Origin: an uncultured Lachnospiraceae bacterium | GTDB lineage: Bacteria; Bacillota; Clostridia; Lachnospirales; Lachnospiraceae | Length of the DNA stretch: 52,738 nucleotides | NCBI GenBank assembly: GCA_947626795.1 | Contig: CANQTH010000008.1 | Span: forward strand, 1 to 52,738 | Direction: 5' to 3' | Shown: positions 24,516 to 32,879 of the stretch, piece by piece | Layout of the letters: every line of letters starts with the position of its first letter | How positions within the stretch are numbered: the stretch's first letter is position 1 | Made by a program: the position numbers and the translations under genes | The notes under the pieces: model-generated | What the model saw: the letters and a program-made list of their open reading frames with translations, nothing else | Database searches by the model: none | What the model was told of the DNA's origin: nothing

Positions 24516-25768
24516 ACCCATTTCCCTAATCGGTTGAACCACCCCTGCGGGAGCGCAAGCCCAAAGATCATGCCGAGCGCGATCGCCCCGGCGATCTTAA
24601 AGGCTTCGATCCCCTTTTCCATAAAGCTGGCCAGGTTGCCCACGATCAGGTAATACGAGGCGTAATAGATCCCGGCTCCCGGCACCAGCGTAAAAATGCC
24701 TGTCACCAAAAATACGGTGCCAGGCATTTTCCGTATCGCGGAAAGGACCCGCGCCGCCAGCGTGAGCGCTAAGGCCGCCCACATACAGGAGATCGCGGGA
24801 CCCATGCCGCGCTCCATGCAATAGATGTAGGCCATCCAGCCAAGCGCCCCGTTCAGGGCGCAATACGGATACTCGCCCTTCGGCACATGGAACAGGACCG
24901 CAAACGCCATGGTGGCCGCCATCGCCACGGCCGCCTGGACGCATACCCCGCCGACGCCAAGGGCCGTATTGTAATCCCTGGCCGTCTCATAGAGCGGGAG
25001 CATCCCGCCGCCTAACAGTTGGCACGCCTTGATGGCCGCGCCGACCCCGATCGCGATGCATATGCCCGTCAAAAGCGCGTCAAACAGCCGGATGCTGCCG
25101 GAGAGGTAATCGCCGTCGAACAGCTCCCGGATCGCCGTCGTCAGAGCCACGCCCGGCATCAGCCGCATGATCCCGCCAATGATGGTCTTGTCGTACAAGA
25201 TCCCCGCCCCCATCCAATATAAGAGCAGGCTTCCCGCCGTCACAAGCGCGCTCCCCGCGATATTCACGATAAATTTGGACGTGCGCCCGTTCGAGGCAAG
25301 GGACAGGAACGCCTGCAGGAGCATCCCTAAGAAAAACGAGACGACGCTGTCCACAAGCCGCGCGCCCAAAAGATAGGCGAACCCCGCGCTTCCGACGCCG
25401 CAGGCAAGCGCAAGGGCAAGGCCCGGCGCCTGCGCCGATCCCCTGCCCCGCCCCAGCCTCTGGAACGCCTGCGCCATGCCGCACTCTCCGGTGCAGATCT
25501 CCCGCGATAGCTGGTTCATATCCGCGATCTTTTGCAGATTCACTTCCCCGATCGGGACGTAGCGCACCATGCTCGCCGCGTCCTCCTGTCTCTCATTGAC
25601 CGTCGCGAAGATGCCGTTCGTCACGACGAAGACATGGTAATCCCGGATCCCATACGCTTCCAGGATGCGCCCTACCGTCTCCTGCACGCGGTAGATCTCG
25701 CCGCCGCTTTCCAACATCGTCTCCCCGATGGAAACCGCCAAATCCAATGCTTTCTTACTTCCCGGCAT
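24491..25768 (-). CDS. Threonine/serine exporter, ThrE family
   Basis: 425 aa, with the two ThrE domains in one chain. The N-terminal soluble part and first membrane block (about 1-260) contain the family sequence GETMLESGGEIYRVQETVGRI and the N-terminal active region; the C-terminal ThrE_2 block (about 285-415) carries further helices (for example FLVTGIFTLVPGAGIYYASY). Relatives export threonine and serine using the proton gradient. ATG 25768 is the best start. It overlaps the amylase gene tail-to-tail by 25 bp, and no terminator is visible between them. Confidence 0.9.
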   Translation of the reverse strand: MPGSKKALDLAVSIGETMLESGGEIYRVQETVGRILEAYGIRDYHVFVVTNGIFATVNERQEDAASMVRYVPIGEVNLQKIADMNQLSREICTGECGMAQAFQRLGRGRGSAQAPGLALALACGVGSAGFAYLLGARLVDSVVSFFLGMLLQAFLSLASNGRTSKFIVNIAGSALVTAGSLLLYWMGAGILYDKTIIGGIMRLMPGVALTTAIRELFDGDYLSGSIRLFDALLTGICIAIGVGAAIKACQLLGGGMLPLYETARDYNTALGVGGVCVQAAVAMAATMAFAVLFHVPKGEYPYCALNGALGWMAYIYCMERGMGPAISCMWAALALTLAARVLSAIRKMPGTVFLVTGIFTLVPGAGIYYASYYLIVGNLASFMEKGIEAFKIAGAIALGMIFGLALPQGWFNRLGKWVQRSHFQK

Positions 25769-25795
25769 ACTGCCCCTTTCTCATTCCGAAGCTTC

Positions 25796-25827
25796 GCAAC
25801 AGTTCAGCCTTCCGGCTGCCCTGTTGC
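25796..25827. repeat. Minimal dispersed-repeat relic E
   Basis: GCAACAG...CTGTTGC arms around AGCC-TTCC-GGCT, equal to the fused outer ends of the dispersed repeat with the middle lost. It lies 27 nt upstream of the ThrE start. Confidence 0.6.
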
Positions 25828-25894
25828 GGAATCTTCTTCTTTTTCCCTGCCCTGCCTTGACTGCGCGCGCAGGATCCCGAACGGCAAAGGCCGC

Positions 25895-27598
25895 TTAGGA
25901 CTTCCGTTTCCCGGCCGCGGAATCTTCCTCTTTTTCCTTACACTGCTTCAACAGCGCGTGCAAGATTCCCAATAGCAGGAACAGGTTCGGCGTGATGAAC
26001 ACGGTCGGGTTATTTACCATCCCCTGCATAAGGTAGCTGAACAAAGCCGCCACGCCAATGATCGCCGCCGGGCAGCTCCCCGACGCCTTGGCCGATTCCA
26101 CCAGCGTGCTGATCTGCGCGCCGAAGTAAGCGATCGTGCCGAAGATCCCCGTGATGGACAAAAAGAGAAGCAGCTCATTATGCGGGTCGATGACGCGCAC
26201 CGGAAGGGTATTCATGATCTCGCCCTGATACTGATAGAGGAACTGATGGAAGCAATTCAGCCCATATCCGAAAAACTTCCGCCCCAATGGGAGCTGCTTC
26301 CATGCCAGAACCGTCTGTTTCCAGAACAGCCCGCGGCTGCTCCCGAACTCATCCGTCAGCTTTAAAAGGTTCATCCACTGAAACGTCCCTTCCCACTGCT
26401 TTTCCGCATCCAGGTTCGCGACAAAGAACAGCACGACGGCAAGCGCCACAAACGCGCCAAAGACCGCGAAGATCACATTCCTGACCTTGCGGTATGGGAA
26501 ATCCCATCCCTTCTTCTCAGCCGTCCGCGCCGCAAAAAGCCCCGCGCCGAACACGACCGCCTCAAGGAGCAGGAGCGTCCCGCTCGTCAAAATCTTCTGG
26601 AACGTCCCGGCCTGGAACAGCCCTACGCGGAACGCCTTCCCGTAATCCGCCTCATTGAAGAACAGCGCAATAGATAATTTCATGAGCAGGCTGCTCCCAA
26701 AGAACAGCAGGCACAGCTCAAAAAATCTCGCCATGCGCTTGTGGTCCTTCATCGCGAACCAGAACATGACAAGGAAGGACGTCCCCGCCCCGATGATCCA
26801 GCTATCGGCGTTGGTCGCGTAAGAGCCGTAAAAGCAAAGCACGAGGAACGCGCCGTAAAGGATCTTATTCTTCCTCTCATTTTCCAAAAAGTACAGCGCC
26901 ATGCCCACCGGAAGGACAAAGCACGCGTAATTGGCGCACGCGTCAATATTCCCGATCGTACTGATAAAGGACGGGTAATCGCTCTCCACCAGGTTCGTGT
27001 ACATACCCAATGCGTCGATCCCCCAGAAATTCAGGGCCGCCAGCAAAAACACTGCTGCGTTCCCCGCTAAGAACACCTTCACCATCCACGGTTTGAACCG
27101 CAGGTACTTTCCCAGAAGGAAATACGTCGCAATGCACAGCAGGTACACGTTCGCGCCTAATTTCCTGGCGTCCGTTCCCAGAAAGGATTCCCCTGGATAT
27201 ACGGAAAACACCGTCGCGATGATCACGGAAACGAGGAACATGAGCATGAACCAGCTCCTGGCCGGAACAGCGCGCAGCGCCTCTTTCACGCCGCCTTCCG
27301 GCAGCAGGCTTTTAAAGCCGCCTTGCTTCTCCGCCACGTTCCCCTTCCCGATCCTGCTCTCCATCTGCACCCGTTCCCGCGTGTCCTGAAGCCAACCGAA
27401 CCCGGCAAAGATGATCTCCAATGCCAAAAGCCCTCCGGCGGACGCCCGGAAAAATATCAGCTTCGCGCTGGAAATGTCAATGTAATTATCCTGGTAAAAC
27501 AAGGGGAACAGCCCCACCATGAGGATGATGAAAAAGGCCGCGGCCCCTTCCTGGAACATCTCCATGATGCTAAATTCCTGCTTTTTCTTCTGCTTCAT
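25895..27598 (-). CDS. O-antigen ligase-like membrane protein
   Basis: 567 aa with about 12 hydrophobic segments and a long loop before the final helices. The Wzy_C/WaaL-type signature region includes GRKFFGYGLNCFHQF followed by VIDPHNELLLFLSITGIFG (about 480-500), where the His-Asn-Glu motif is expected to act in glycan transfer. Relatives ligate or polymerise lipid-linked glycans, or in Firmicutes modify surface polymers. No glycosyltransferase or flippase cluster is adjacent. AGGAGG precedes the ATG. It follows the Big2 surface protein by 50 nt, with a probable terminator between them. Confidence 0.82.
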   Translation of the reverse strand: MKQKKKQEFSIMEMFQEGAAAFFIILMVGLFPLFYQDNYIDISSAKLIFFRASAGGLLALEIIFAGFGWLQDTRERVQMESRIGKGNVAEKQGGFKSLLPEGGVKEALRAVPARSWFMLMFLVSVIIATVFSVYPGESFLGTDARKLGANVYLLCIATYFLLGKYLRFKPWMVKVFLAGNAAVFLLAALNFWGIDALGMYTNLVESDYPSFISTIGNIDACANYACFVLPVGMALYFLENERKNKILYGAFLVLCFYGSYATNADSWIIGAGTSFLVMFWFAMKDHKRMARFFELCLLFFGSSLLMKLSIALFFNEADYGKAFRVGLFQAGTFQKILTSGTLLLLEAVVFGAGLFAARTAEKKGWDFPYRKVRNVIFAVFGAFVALAVVLFFVANLDAEKQWEGTFQWMNLLKLTDEFGSSRGLFWKQTVLAWKQLPLGRKFFGYGLNCFHQFLYQYQGEIMNTLPVRVIDPHNELLLFLSITGIFGTIAYFGAQISTLVESAKASGSCPAAIIGVAALFSYLMQGMVNNPTVFITPNLFLLLGILHALLKQCKEKEEDSAAGKRKS

Positions 27599-27608
27599 CG
27601 CTTCCTCC

Positions 27609-27647
27609 TAAAACGCGCCGACCGATCCAATCGTTCCGCAAGGCGCG
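27609..27647 (-). terminator. Probable terminator after the Big2 protein gene
   Basis: CGCGCC/GGCGCG stem enclosing a GATCGGTC-like inner helix, followed on the minus strand by TTTTA. It abuts the ribosome site of the next gene, so it could also act as an attenuator. Confidence 0.6.
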
Positions 27648-27648
27648 C

Positions 27649-28902
27649 TCATCTTATTACTTTTACATTAAATTCTGCCTTCACGCCGCTTTTCATCGTC
27701 ACGGTGACAGTCGCCGTCCCGACGCTCCGTCCCCTTACTTTCCCGGAGTCCGTCACTGTCGCGACGCTTGTGTCGGACGATCTGCAGGACTTGATCTTGT
27801 CCCCCGCCACCAGGGAGAACTTCACTGCGATCTGGACTTTCTTGCCCACGCGGACAGTCGCGGACGTCCTCTTTAACACGACGCCCGGAACCGTGATCTT
27901 GCATTCCGCTCTCTTCCCGCTGGAAGTCTTTACCACGATCGTCGCCGTCCCGGCCTTTTTCGCCGTCACGATCCCAAACGCGTCCACTGACGCCACTTTC
28001 TTGTTAGTGCTTTTCCACTCGACGATATCCGTCGACGCGGCCGGGGACACGGACGCCTTGAGCTTTAACGTCTTCCCAACGGCAAGGCGCGCCGTCTTCC
28101 GGCTGAGCTTTAAGCTCTTCGCGTCCAGCGGCTTCTTGGAGACGACGACCTTCACCGTCGCTTTTTTCCCGCTGGATGTCTTGGCCGTTACCGTCGCCGT
28201 CCCGGCCCGCTTCGCCGTTATGACGCCGCCGGAGACTGCGGCCACGCCCGGCTTCGAGGATTTCCAGGAAATCTTGTCCGTCGTGTCCTTGGGCTTTACA
28301 GATGTGCTGATCTTCGCGCGCGCGCCCTTAGCCAGATAGATCTTCTTCTTATTTAAGGCGATCTTCGTCGCGGGGACTTTCACAGTTACCTTGCAGGTCG
28401 CGATGAACCCACCGTCTTCCGCCCGCGCCGTGATCTTCGCCGTGCCGACCGCCTTGGCCGTCACTTTTCCGTTCTTCACCGTCACGGTCTTTTTATTTGA
28501 AGTCGTCCACGAAACGCGCTTATTCGTCGCGTTCGCCGGAAGCACGGTCGCCTTTAGCGTGGCGGATTTCCCTTTCTTCAAAGTGAGGCTCGACTTGTTC
28601 AGCTTAATGCCCGTCGCGCGCACTGCTTTGCTGCCGCTATCTTTGCTGCCGTCGTCCTTGCTTCCGTCATCTTTACTCCCGTCGTCCTTGCTGCCGTCGC
28701 TCTTGCTCCCGTCGCTTTTGCTCGCGTCGTCCTTGCTTACGTCCTGCGCGGCGCTTTCCCCGCGGCTCTCCCAGGCTGCGCCGCCCTGCCCAAACGCGCG
28801 CGCGTCCGCCGGAAACGCGGCCAGGCACACGGCCAGCGCCAAAAATCCTGCCAAAAACGCCCTTCCATTTTTCTTTTCCTTGCCCTTCCTTAACCCTGCC
28901 AT
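27649..28902 (-). CDS. Secreted protein with Big2 Ig-like domains and Asp-Ser-Lys linker
   Basis: 417 aa. A basic start and hydrophobic stretch (FLAGFLALAVCLAAFPADARA) form a Sec signal with probable cleavage after ADARA. A linker of eight five-residue SKDDG/SKSDG units follows (about 55-95), then four consecutive Big2 domains, each starting with a KLNKSSLTLKKGKSATLKA-like strand and ending in GTATVTAKTSSG-type sequence. No LPXTG, SLH or other anchor is present, so it is probably released or bound through charge; the mature protein is very lysine-rich. The start at ATG 28902 has AAAGGAGG 7 nt upstream. The nearly consensus promoter suggests high expression. Confidence 0.88.
   Translation of the reverse strand: MAGLRKGKEKKNGRAFLAGFLALAVCLAAFPADARAFGQGGAAWESRGESAAQDVSKDDASKSDGSKSDGSKDDGSKDDGSKDDGSKDSGSKAVRATGIKLNKSSLTLKKGKSATLKATVLPANATNKRVSWTTSNKKTVTVKNGKVTAKAVGTAKITARAEDGGFIATCKVTVKVPATKIALNKKKIYLAKGARAKISTSVKPKDTTDKISWKSSKPGVAAVSGGVITAKRAGTATVTAKTSSGKKATVKVVVSKKPLDAKSLKLSRKTARLAVGKTLKLKASVSPAASTDIVEWKSTNKKVASVDAFGIVTAKKAGTATIVVKTSSGKRAECKITVPGVVLKRTSATVRVGKKVQIAVKFSLVAGDKIKSCRSSDTSVATVTDSGKVRGRSVGTATVTVTMKSGVKAEFNVKVIR
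28625..28744 (-). repeat. 15-bp tandem repeat coding for the SKDDG linker
   Basis: About eight units of a 15-bp repeat in frame. Copies differ mainly at third positions, so the array has been kept at protein level; its copy number is likely to vary between strains. Confidence 0.85.
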
Positions 28903-28946
28903 ATGCAATCCTCCTTTGCATAACGCTCCCTGCTCATATTGCTTTG

Positions 28947-28975
28947 ATTATAATCGCTTTTTTGCCCTTTGTCAA
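28947..28975 (-). promoter_or_regulatory. Consensus promoter of the Big2 protein gene
   Basis: Minus strand TTGACA, 17-nt spacer, TATAAT: both boxes perfect. Confidence 0.85.
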
Positions 28976-29001
28976 TCCAGCCGGGCTATGCCTCCGTCCT
29001 C

Positions 29002-29050
29002 ACAGTTACGGACTTTGCAGCAAGTGCAAAGTCCTAGGCTAAACTGTTAC
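29002..29050 (-). repeat. Dispersed palindromic repeat, partial copy F
   Basis: 49 bp holding the GTAACAGTTTAGCC end and the GGACTTTGC/GCAAAGTCC hairpin. It encodes the last residues (NSLA) and the TAG stop of the alarmone synthetase gene. Confidence 0.8.
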
Positions 29051-29684
29051 CGTCCTGGCTCTGTTCCTTCCTGGCCTGCAGGATGGCCTCGTTGAGGGAA
29101 AGCATTTTCGCGTCCAGCTTCGACACGATCCCGGCGCACTCCCGCAGGTCGCGGCTGATATACTCCGGCGCGTTCCCTTCAAATTTGTAGTAGATCTTGT
29201 GTTCCAGGCTCGCCCAGAAATCCATAGCGATCGTCCGGATCTGGATCTCCACCTTCGTGTCTACGACGCCATCCGTCAAAAAGATCGGAACCGTCACCAG
29301 CATATGGTAGCTCTTGTAGCCGCTTTCCTTCGGCTTCTTGATATAGTCCTTGATCGAGACTACCGTCAGGTCGTTCTGCCTGCCGATCATTTCAGCCAGG
29401 CGGTAAATATCGGAAGTGAACGAGCAGACGACCCGGATCCCCGCAATGTCGTTGACATGGCGCACCATGTTGTCAATGGTGCTTTCGTACCCATGGCGCT
29501 TCAATTTTTTCACGATGCTCTCCGGCGTCTTGATCCTGGACTTAATGTATTCGATCGGATTGTAATTGTGTATATGGCGAAATTCATCGTTTAAGATATC
29601 CAGTTTCGTGCCGACTTCCTTCAAAGCGGAATTATATAAGAAGATCACCGTCTCCCAACTGGCTGCCCCTTCGTTAAATTTCAC
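29034..29684 (-). CDS. Small alarmone synthetase (RelQ/YjbM-like)
   Basis: Transfers pyrophosphate from ATP to GDP/GTP to make (p)ppGpp. 216 aa, the small-synthetase size: only the RelA/SpoT synthetase fold, with no hydrolase, TGS or ACT domain. Motifs: DIAGIRVVCSF (substrate loop), KDYIKKPKESGYKSYHMLV (about 118-136), and VEIQIRTIAMDFWASLEHKIYYK (about 150-172), with the catalytic Glu of EIQIRT. GTG start with GGAAAG upstream. It follows the aminotransferase by 22 nt, so it probably shares its transcript. The C-terminal four residues and stop come from repeat copy F, replacing whatever the original end was. Confidence 0.92.
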   Translation of the reverse strand: MKFNEGAASWETVIFLYNSALKEVGTKLDILNDEFRHIHNYNPIEYIKSRIKTPESIVKKLKRHGYESTIDNMVRHVNDIAGIRVVCSFTSDIYRLAEMIGRQNDLTVVSIKDYIKKPKESGYKSYHMLVTVPIFLTDGVVDTKVEIQIRTIAMDFWASLEHKIYYKFEGNAPEYISRDLRECAGIVSKLDAKMLSLNEAILQARKEQSQDGNSLA

Positions 29685-29706
29685 TTCTTTCCACCCTTTC
29701 CGTACC

Positions 29707-30993
29707 CTACTTCCCTTCTAAGATCTTCTCGATACTCACGAGCTTCACGCAAAGAACCAAAACGTCCGTCGCGATCTCTAAGTCCTCTAACGTCGGATAA
29801 GTCGGCGCGATGCGGATGGTAGAATCCTTCGGGTCCTTCCCATAGGGGTAAGGCGCGCCCGCTGGGGTCATCGTGACGCCCGCCTTCTTCGCCTTCGCCA
29901 CGATCGCCTTCGCGCAGCCCTCCAGCGCCTCGAACGCGATAAAGTACCCGCCCTTGGGCGCGATCCATGTCCCGATGTCCCTGCCCTTCAATTCCCGGTC
30001 AAAGGTATTGAGGATCAGCTCAAACTTCGGCCGCAGGATGGCCGCGTGCTTGCGCATATGCTCCGTCAGCCCGTAAATATCCTTAAAAAACCGTACATGG
30101 CGCAGTTGGTTCACCTTGTCATGCCCGATCGTCGCCATCTGCATCTGCTTCTTGATCTCCACCAGGTTATTGGCGGACGCGGCGATCGCCGCCACACCGG
30201 ATCCCGGGAAGCTGATCTTGGACGTGGAGCAGAATTTGTATACCATGTCCGGGTTGCCCGCCCGCTTGCATTCCGCTAAGATCTCCACCAGATTGTCCTG
30301 GTCGATGTCGTAGAGATGATGCACGCCGTAAGCGTTGTCCCAGTAGATGCGGAAATCCTTCGCGGCCGGCCTTAACCTGGCAAAACGGCGCACCGTCTCG
30401 TCGGAATACGTGATCCCCTGCGGATTGGAGTATTTCGGCACGCACCAGATCCCCTTGATGGCCTCGTCCCTGCTCGCCAGATCCTCCACCATGTCCATGT
30501 CCGGCCCGGTCGGGAGCATCGGGACGTTGATCATCTCGATCCCAAAATATTCCGTCATGGAAAAATGCCTGTCATATCCCGGGACAGGGCATAGGAATTT
30601 TACCCGGTCCAGCTTGCACCAGGGCGTGCTGCCCATCACCCCGTGCGTCATCGACCTTGAGATCGTGTCGAACATGATATTCAGGCTGGAATTGCCAAAA
30701 ATAATGATGTTGTCCGGATGGCACTCGATCATGTCGCCCAACAGGACTTTCGCCTCCTGGATGCCGTCCAGCACGCCGTAATTGCGGCAGTCCGTCCCGT
30801 CCTCGCAGCTTAGGTCCGAATCGCTGTTCAGCACGTCCATCATCCCCATCGACAGGTCGAGCTGCTCCGCGGACGGCTTCCCCCTGGACATATCCAGCTT
30901 CAGCCCGCTGTTCGCATATTTCCGATAAGCCTCTTCCAGGCCCGCTTTCTCCTGAAGTAATTCCTCTTTGCTCATTTCCTGATATGATTGCAT
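29707..30993 (-). CDS. Aspartate aminotransferase-type PLP enzyme
   Basis: 428 aa, class I/II fold of the subgroup represented by Corynebacterium AspT (Pfam Asp_aminotransf). Visible PLP contacts: IIFGNSSLNIMFD, PKYSNPQGITYSDE, WDNAYGVHHLYD (Asp and Tyr of the cofactor site), and CSTSKISFPGSGVAA with the Schiff-base Lys (about residue 252). The C-terminal substrate Arg is expected in STIRIAPTYP. Likely reaction: aspartate with 2-oxoglutarate. AGGAGG lies 9 nt before the ATG. First gene of a unit with the small alarmone synthetase. Confidence 0.88.
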   Translation of the reverse strand: MQSYQEMSKEELLQEKAGLEEAYRKYANSGLKLDMSRGKPSAEQLDLSMGMMDVLNSDSDLSCEDGTDCRNYGVLDGIQEAKVLLGDMIECHPDNIIIFGNSSLNIMFDTISRSMTHGVMGSTPWCKLDRVKFLCPVPGYDRHFSMTEYFGIEMINVPMLPTGPDMDMVEDLASRDEAIKGIWCVPKYSNPQGITYSDETVRRFARLRPAAKDFRIYWDNAYGVHHLYDIDQDNLVEILAECKRAGNPDMVYKFCSTSKISFPGSGVAAIAASANNLVEIKKQMQMATIGHDKVNQLRHVRFFKDIYGLTEHMRKHAAILRPKFELILNTFDRELKGRDIGTWIAPKGGYFIAFEALEGCAKAIVAKAKKAGVTMTPAGAPYPYGKDPKDSTIRIAPTYPTLEDLEIATDVLVLCVKLVSIEKILEGK

Positions 30994-31109
30994 CGCGATA
31001 TCCTCCTGTGTCTCCCCTCCTGCATATTCCCGCAGGCAGCGCGCCGACGCTTCGCACAGCGGCCGCCGCGGGGCGATAGATCCTTATCCTCATTACCCCA
31101 ACAGCTTCT

Positions 31110-31138
31110 ATTATGCATCATCCCGCAAAAAATGTAAA
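31110..31138 (-). promoter_or_regulatory. Promoter of the aminotransferase-alarmone synthetase unit
   Basis: Minus-strand TTTACA, 17-nt spacer, CATAAT. The leader to the start codon is about 115 nt. Confidence 0.62.
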
Positions 31139-31167
31139 GTGTTTTCTTGGCCGCCAGCAGGTTAGGC

Positions 31168-31199
31168 GTAACCGTTCAGCCTTCCGGCTTCACAGTTAC
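31168..31199. repeat. Minimal dispersed-repeat relic G
   Basis: GTAACCGTTCAGCC-TTCC-GGCTTCACAGTTAC: the two outer ends fused into a 32-bp hairpin. The rarA stop codon (TAA, 31196-31198) lies inside it. Confidence 0.7.
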
Positions 31200-32518
31200 G
31201 GCTGCGAGCGGTAAGACTCCAGCCGCTCCTTGATCTGCTTCTCATACCCGTTCTCCGTCGGCTCGTAAAGCTTTAAGTCCGTAAGCCCGTCCGGGAGGTA
31301 CTGCTGCCGCACATAATGGTTCGGGAAATCATGCGCGTAGAGATATCCCGCGCCGCGCCCCAATTTCTCCGCCCCCCTGTAATGGGCGTCCCGTAAATGG
31401 GCCGGGACCGGCGCCGTCCGCACCGTCCCAACGACCTCCATCGCCTTGTCGATCGCCACGCACGCCGCGTTGCTCTTCGGCGCGCCCGCAACGTAGGACG
31501 CCGCCTGCGAAAGGATGATCCGCGCCTCCGGCATCCCCACGCGCTCCACCGCCTGCGCCGCGCTCACCGCCACCGTAAGCGCCATCGGATCCGCGTTCCC
31601 CACGTCCTCAGAAGCGCAGATCATGATGCGCCGCGCGATGAACTTGACATCCTCCCCGGCATAAAGCATCCGCGCCAAGTAATAGACCGCGGCGTCCGGG
31701 TCCGAGCCGCGCATGCTCTTGATAAACGCGGAAATCGTATCGTAATGGTTATCCCCGTCCTTGTCATAGCTAACGACCCGCTTTTGGATGCATTCCGACG
31801 CGACGTCCAGCGTAATATGGATCTTGCCGTCCTCGCCTTTCGGCGTCGTGAGGATCCCAAGCTCGACCGCCGTCAGCGCGGCGCGCGCGTCCCCGTTCGC
31901 CATGTCCGCCAAAAAATCCAGCGCGTCCTCTTCTAAGTCCGCATGGTACGCTCCCATGCCCTTCTCTTCGTCCGTCACGGCGCGGATCAGGATCGTCTTG
32001 ATCTCATCCTTCCCAAGCGGCTTCAGCTCAAAGACGACCGAGCGCGACAGCAGCGCCCCGTTCACCTCAAAATAAGGGTTTTCCGTCGTCGCCCCGATCA
32101 GGACGACCGTTCCGTCCTCCACGAACGGAAGGAGGTAATCCTGCTGCCCCTTATTGAACCTGTGGATCTCGTCGATGAACAAGATCGTCTTTTTCCCGTA
32201 CATCCCCTGCCTGTCCTTCGCCTGGCGCACGACCTCCTCCATGTCCTTTTTCCCGGCGGCCGTCGCGTTGATCTGGCAAAATTCCGCGCTGGTCGTGTTG
32301 GCGATGACTTTCGCCAGGGTCGTCTTCCCCGTGCCGGGCGGCCCGTATAAAAGGATGGAGCTTAGCTTATCCGCCTTGATCGCGCGGTAAAGCAGCTTAT
32401 CCTTCCCGATGATGTGCTGCTGCCCTACGACTTCCTCAAGCCTTGAGGGACGCAGGCGGCTTGCCAGCGGAGATTCTTTTTTCTGGTTCTGCTCACGCAT
32501 ATATTCAAATAAGTCCAT
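31196..32518 (-). CDS. rarA: Replication-associated recombination protein A
   Basis: AAA+ ATPase of the RarA/MgsA/WRNIP1 family that acts at stalled forks together with SSB. 440 aa. Walker A GPPGTGKTT (about 58-66), Walker B ILFIDEIHRFNKGQQD (about 110-125), sensor 1 GATTENPYFEV, sensor 2 Arg region ANGDARAAL, then the C-terminal tetramerisation part with ARRIMICASEDVGNADP and GAGYLYAHDFPNHY. All motifs are intact. GAGGAG precedes the ATG. Confidence 0.96.
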   Translation of the reverse strand: MDLFEYMREQNQKKESPLASRLRPSRLEEVVGQQHIIGKDKLLYRAIKADKLSSILLYGPPGTGKTTLAKVIANTTSAEFCQINATAAGKKDMEEVVRQAKDRQGMYGKKTILFIDEIHRFNKGQQDYLLPFVEDGTVVLIGATTENPYFEVNGALLSRSVVFELKPLGKDEIKTILIRAVTDEEKGMGAYHADLEEDALDFLADMANGDARAALTAVELGILTTPKGEDGKIHITLDVASECIQKRVVSYDKDGDNHYDTISAFIKSMRGSDPDAAVYYLARMLYAGEDVKFIARRIMICASEDVGNADPMALTVAVSAAQAVERVGMPEARIILSQAASYVAGAPKSNAACVAIDKAMEVVGTVRTAPVPAHLRDAHYRGAEKLGRGAGYLYAHDFPNHYVRQQYLPDGLTDLKLYEPTENGYEKQIKERLESYRSQP

Positions 32519-32536
32519 CCATTTCTCCTCATTTAT

Positions 32537-32707
32537 CTATACAACATGATCCTTCAGCCACGGGACGCGCCCCAAAACCGCCGAGACTGCCAGGGAGGCC
32601 GCCGCGACAGTCAAAAAGATCAGCGGGACGGACAGCAGCGGGTGCAGCACCACCGTGTCCAGCCCATGCCTTTGCAGGCATTCGAGTGATATCCCGACCT
32701 GACTGAC
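32537..32707 (-). pseudogene. Possible C-terminal remnant of a membrane protein
   Basis: The open frame ending at 32537 finishes with a hydrophobic helix (PLIFLTVAAASLAVSAVLG) and a basic tail RVPWLKDHVV, with codon use like neighbouring genes. This resembles the last helix of acyltransferase-3 type membrane proteins. Nothing upstream supports a full gene: a rarA promoter and repeat DNA follow at once. It may be a decayed gene end left in the rarA leader. Confidence 0.35.
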
Positions 32708-32715
32708 CTGTTTCA

Positions 32716-32744
32716 GTATACTACAGAAGCTGTGGATAGTCAAA
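32716..32744 (-). promoter_or_regulatory. Promoter of rarA
   Basis: Minus-strand TTGACT, 17-nt spacer, TATACT, giving a leader of about 190 nt. Confidence 0.65.
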
Positions 32745-32756
32745 TTCCAGATCGTC

Positions 32757-32879
32757 TGGATCTCCGGTTCCCACGGGCTTTGCCGCAAGGCTGCTGCCCG
32801 GAAGCAGGCATGCCATCCCACGCTGGATCTCCGGTTCCCACGGGCTTTGCCGCAAGCGCAAAATCCTGGGCCAAGCGTC
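32757..32879 (-). repeat. Rearranged dispersed repeat H with 34-bp direct repeats
   Basis: Two perfect 34-bp copies (32757-32790 and 32823-32856; period 66) of CTGGATCTCCGG...GCCGCAAG. The right one continues into GCGCAAAATCCTGGGCC, matching the dispersed repeat's terminal hairpin in diverged form. It directly follows the deacetylase stop codon. Confidence 0.75.

Larger units (their letters stand above)
32519..32879. other. Intergenic region upstream of rarA
   Basis: About 360 bp holding a possible gene remnant (32537-32707), the rarA promoter, and a repeat-derived block with a 34-bp direct repeat (32757-32879). Confidence 0.6.

Noticed and set aside
31168-31199. Rho-independent terminator after rarA
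   Set aside because: Hairpin present but no U run; better explained as a relic of the dispersed repeat.
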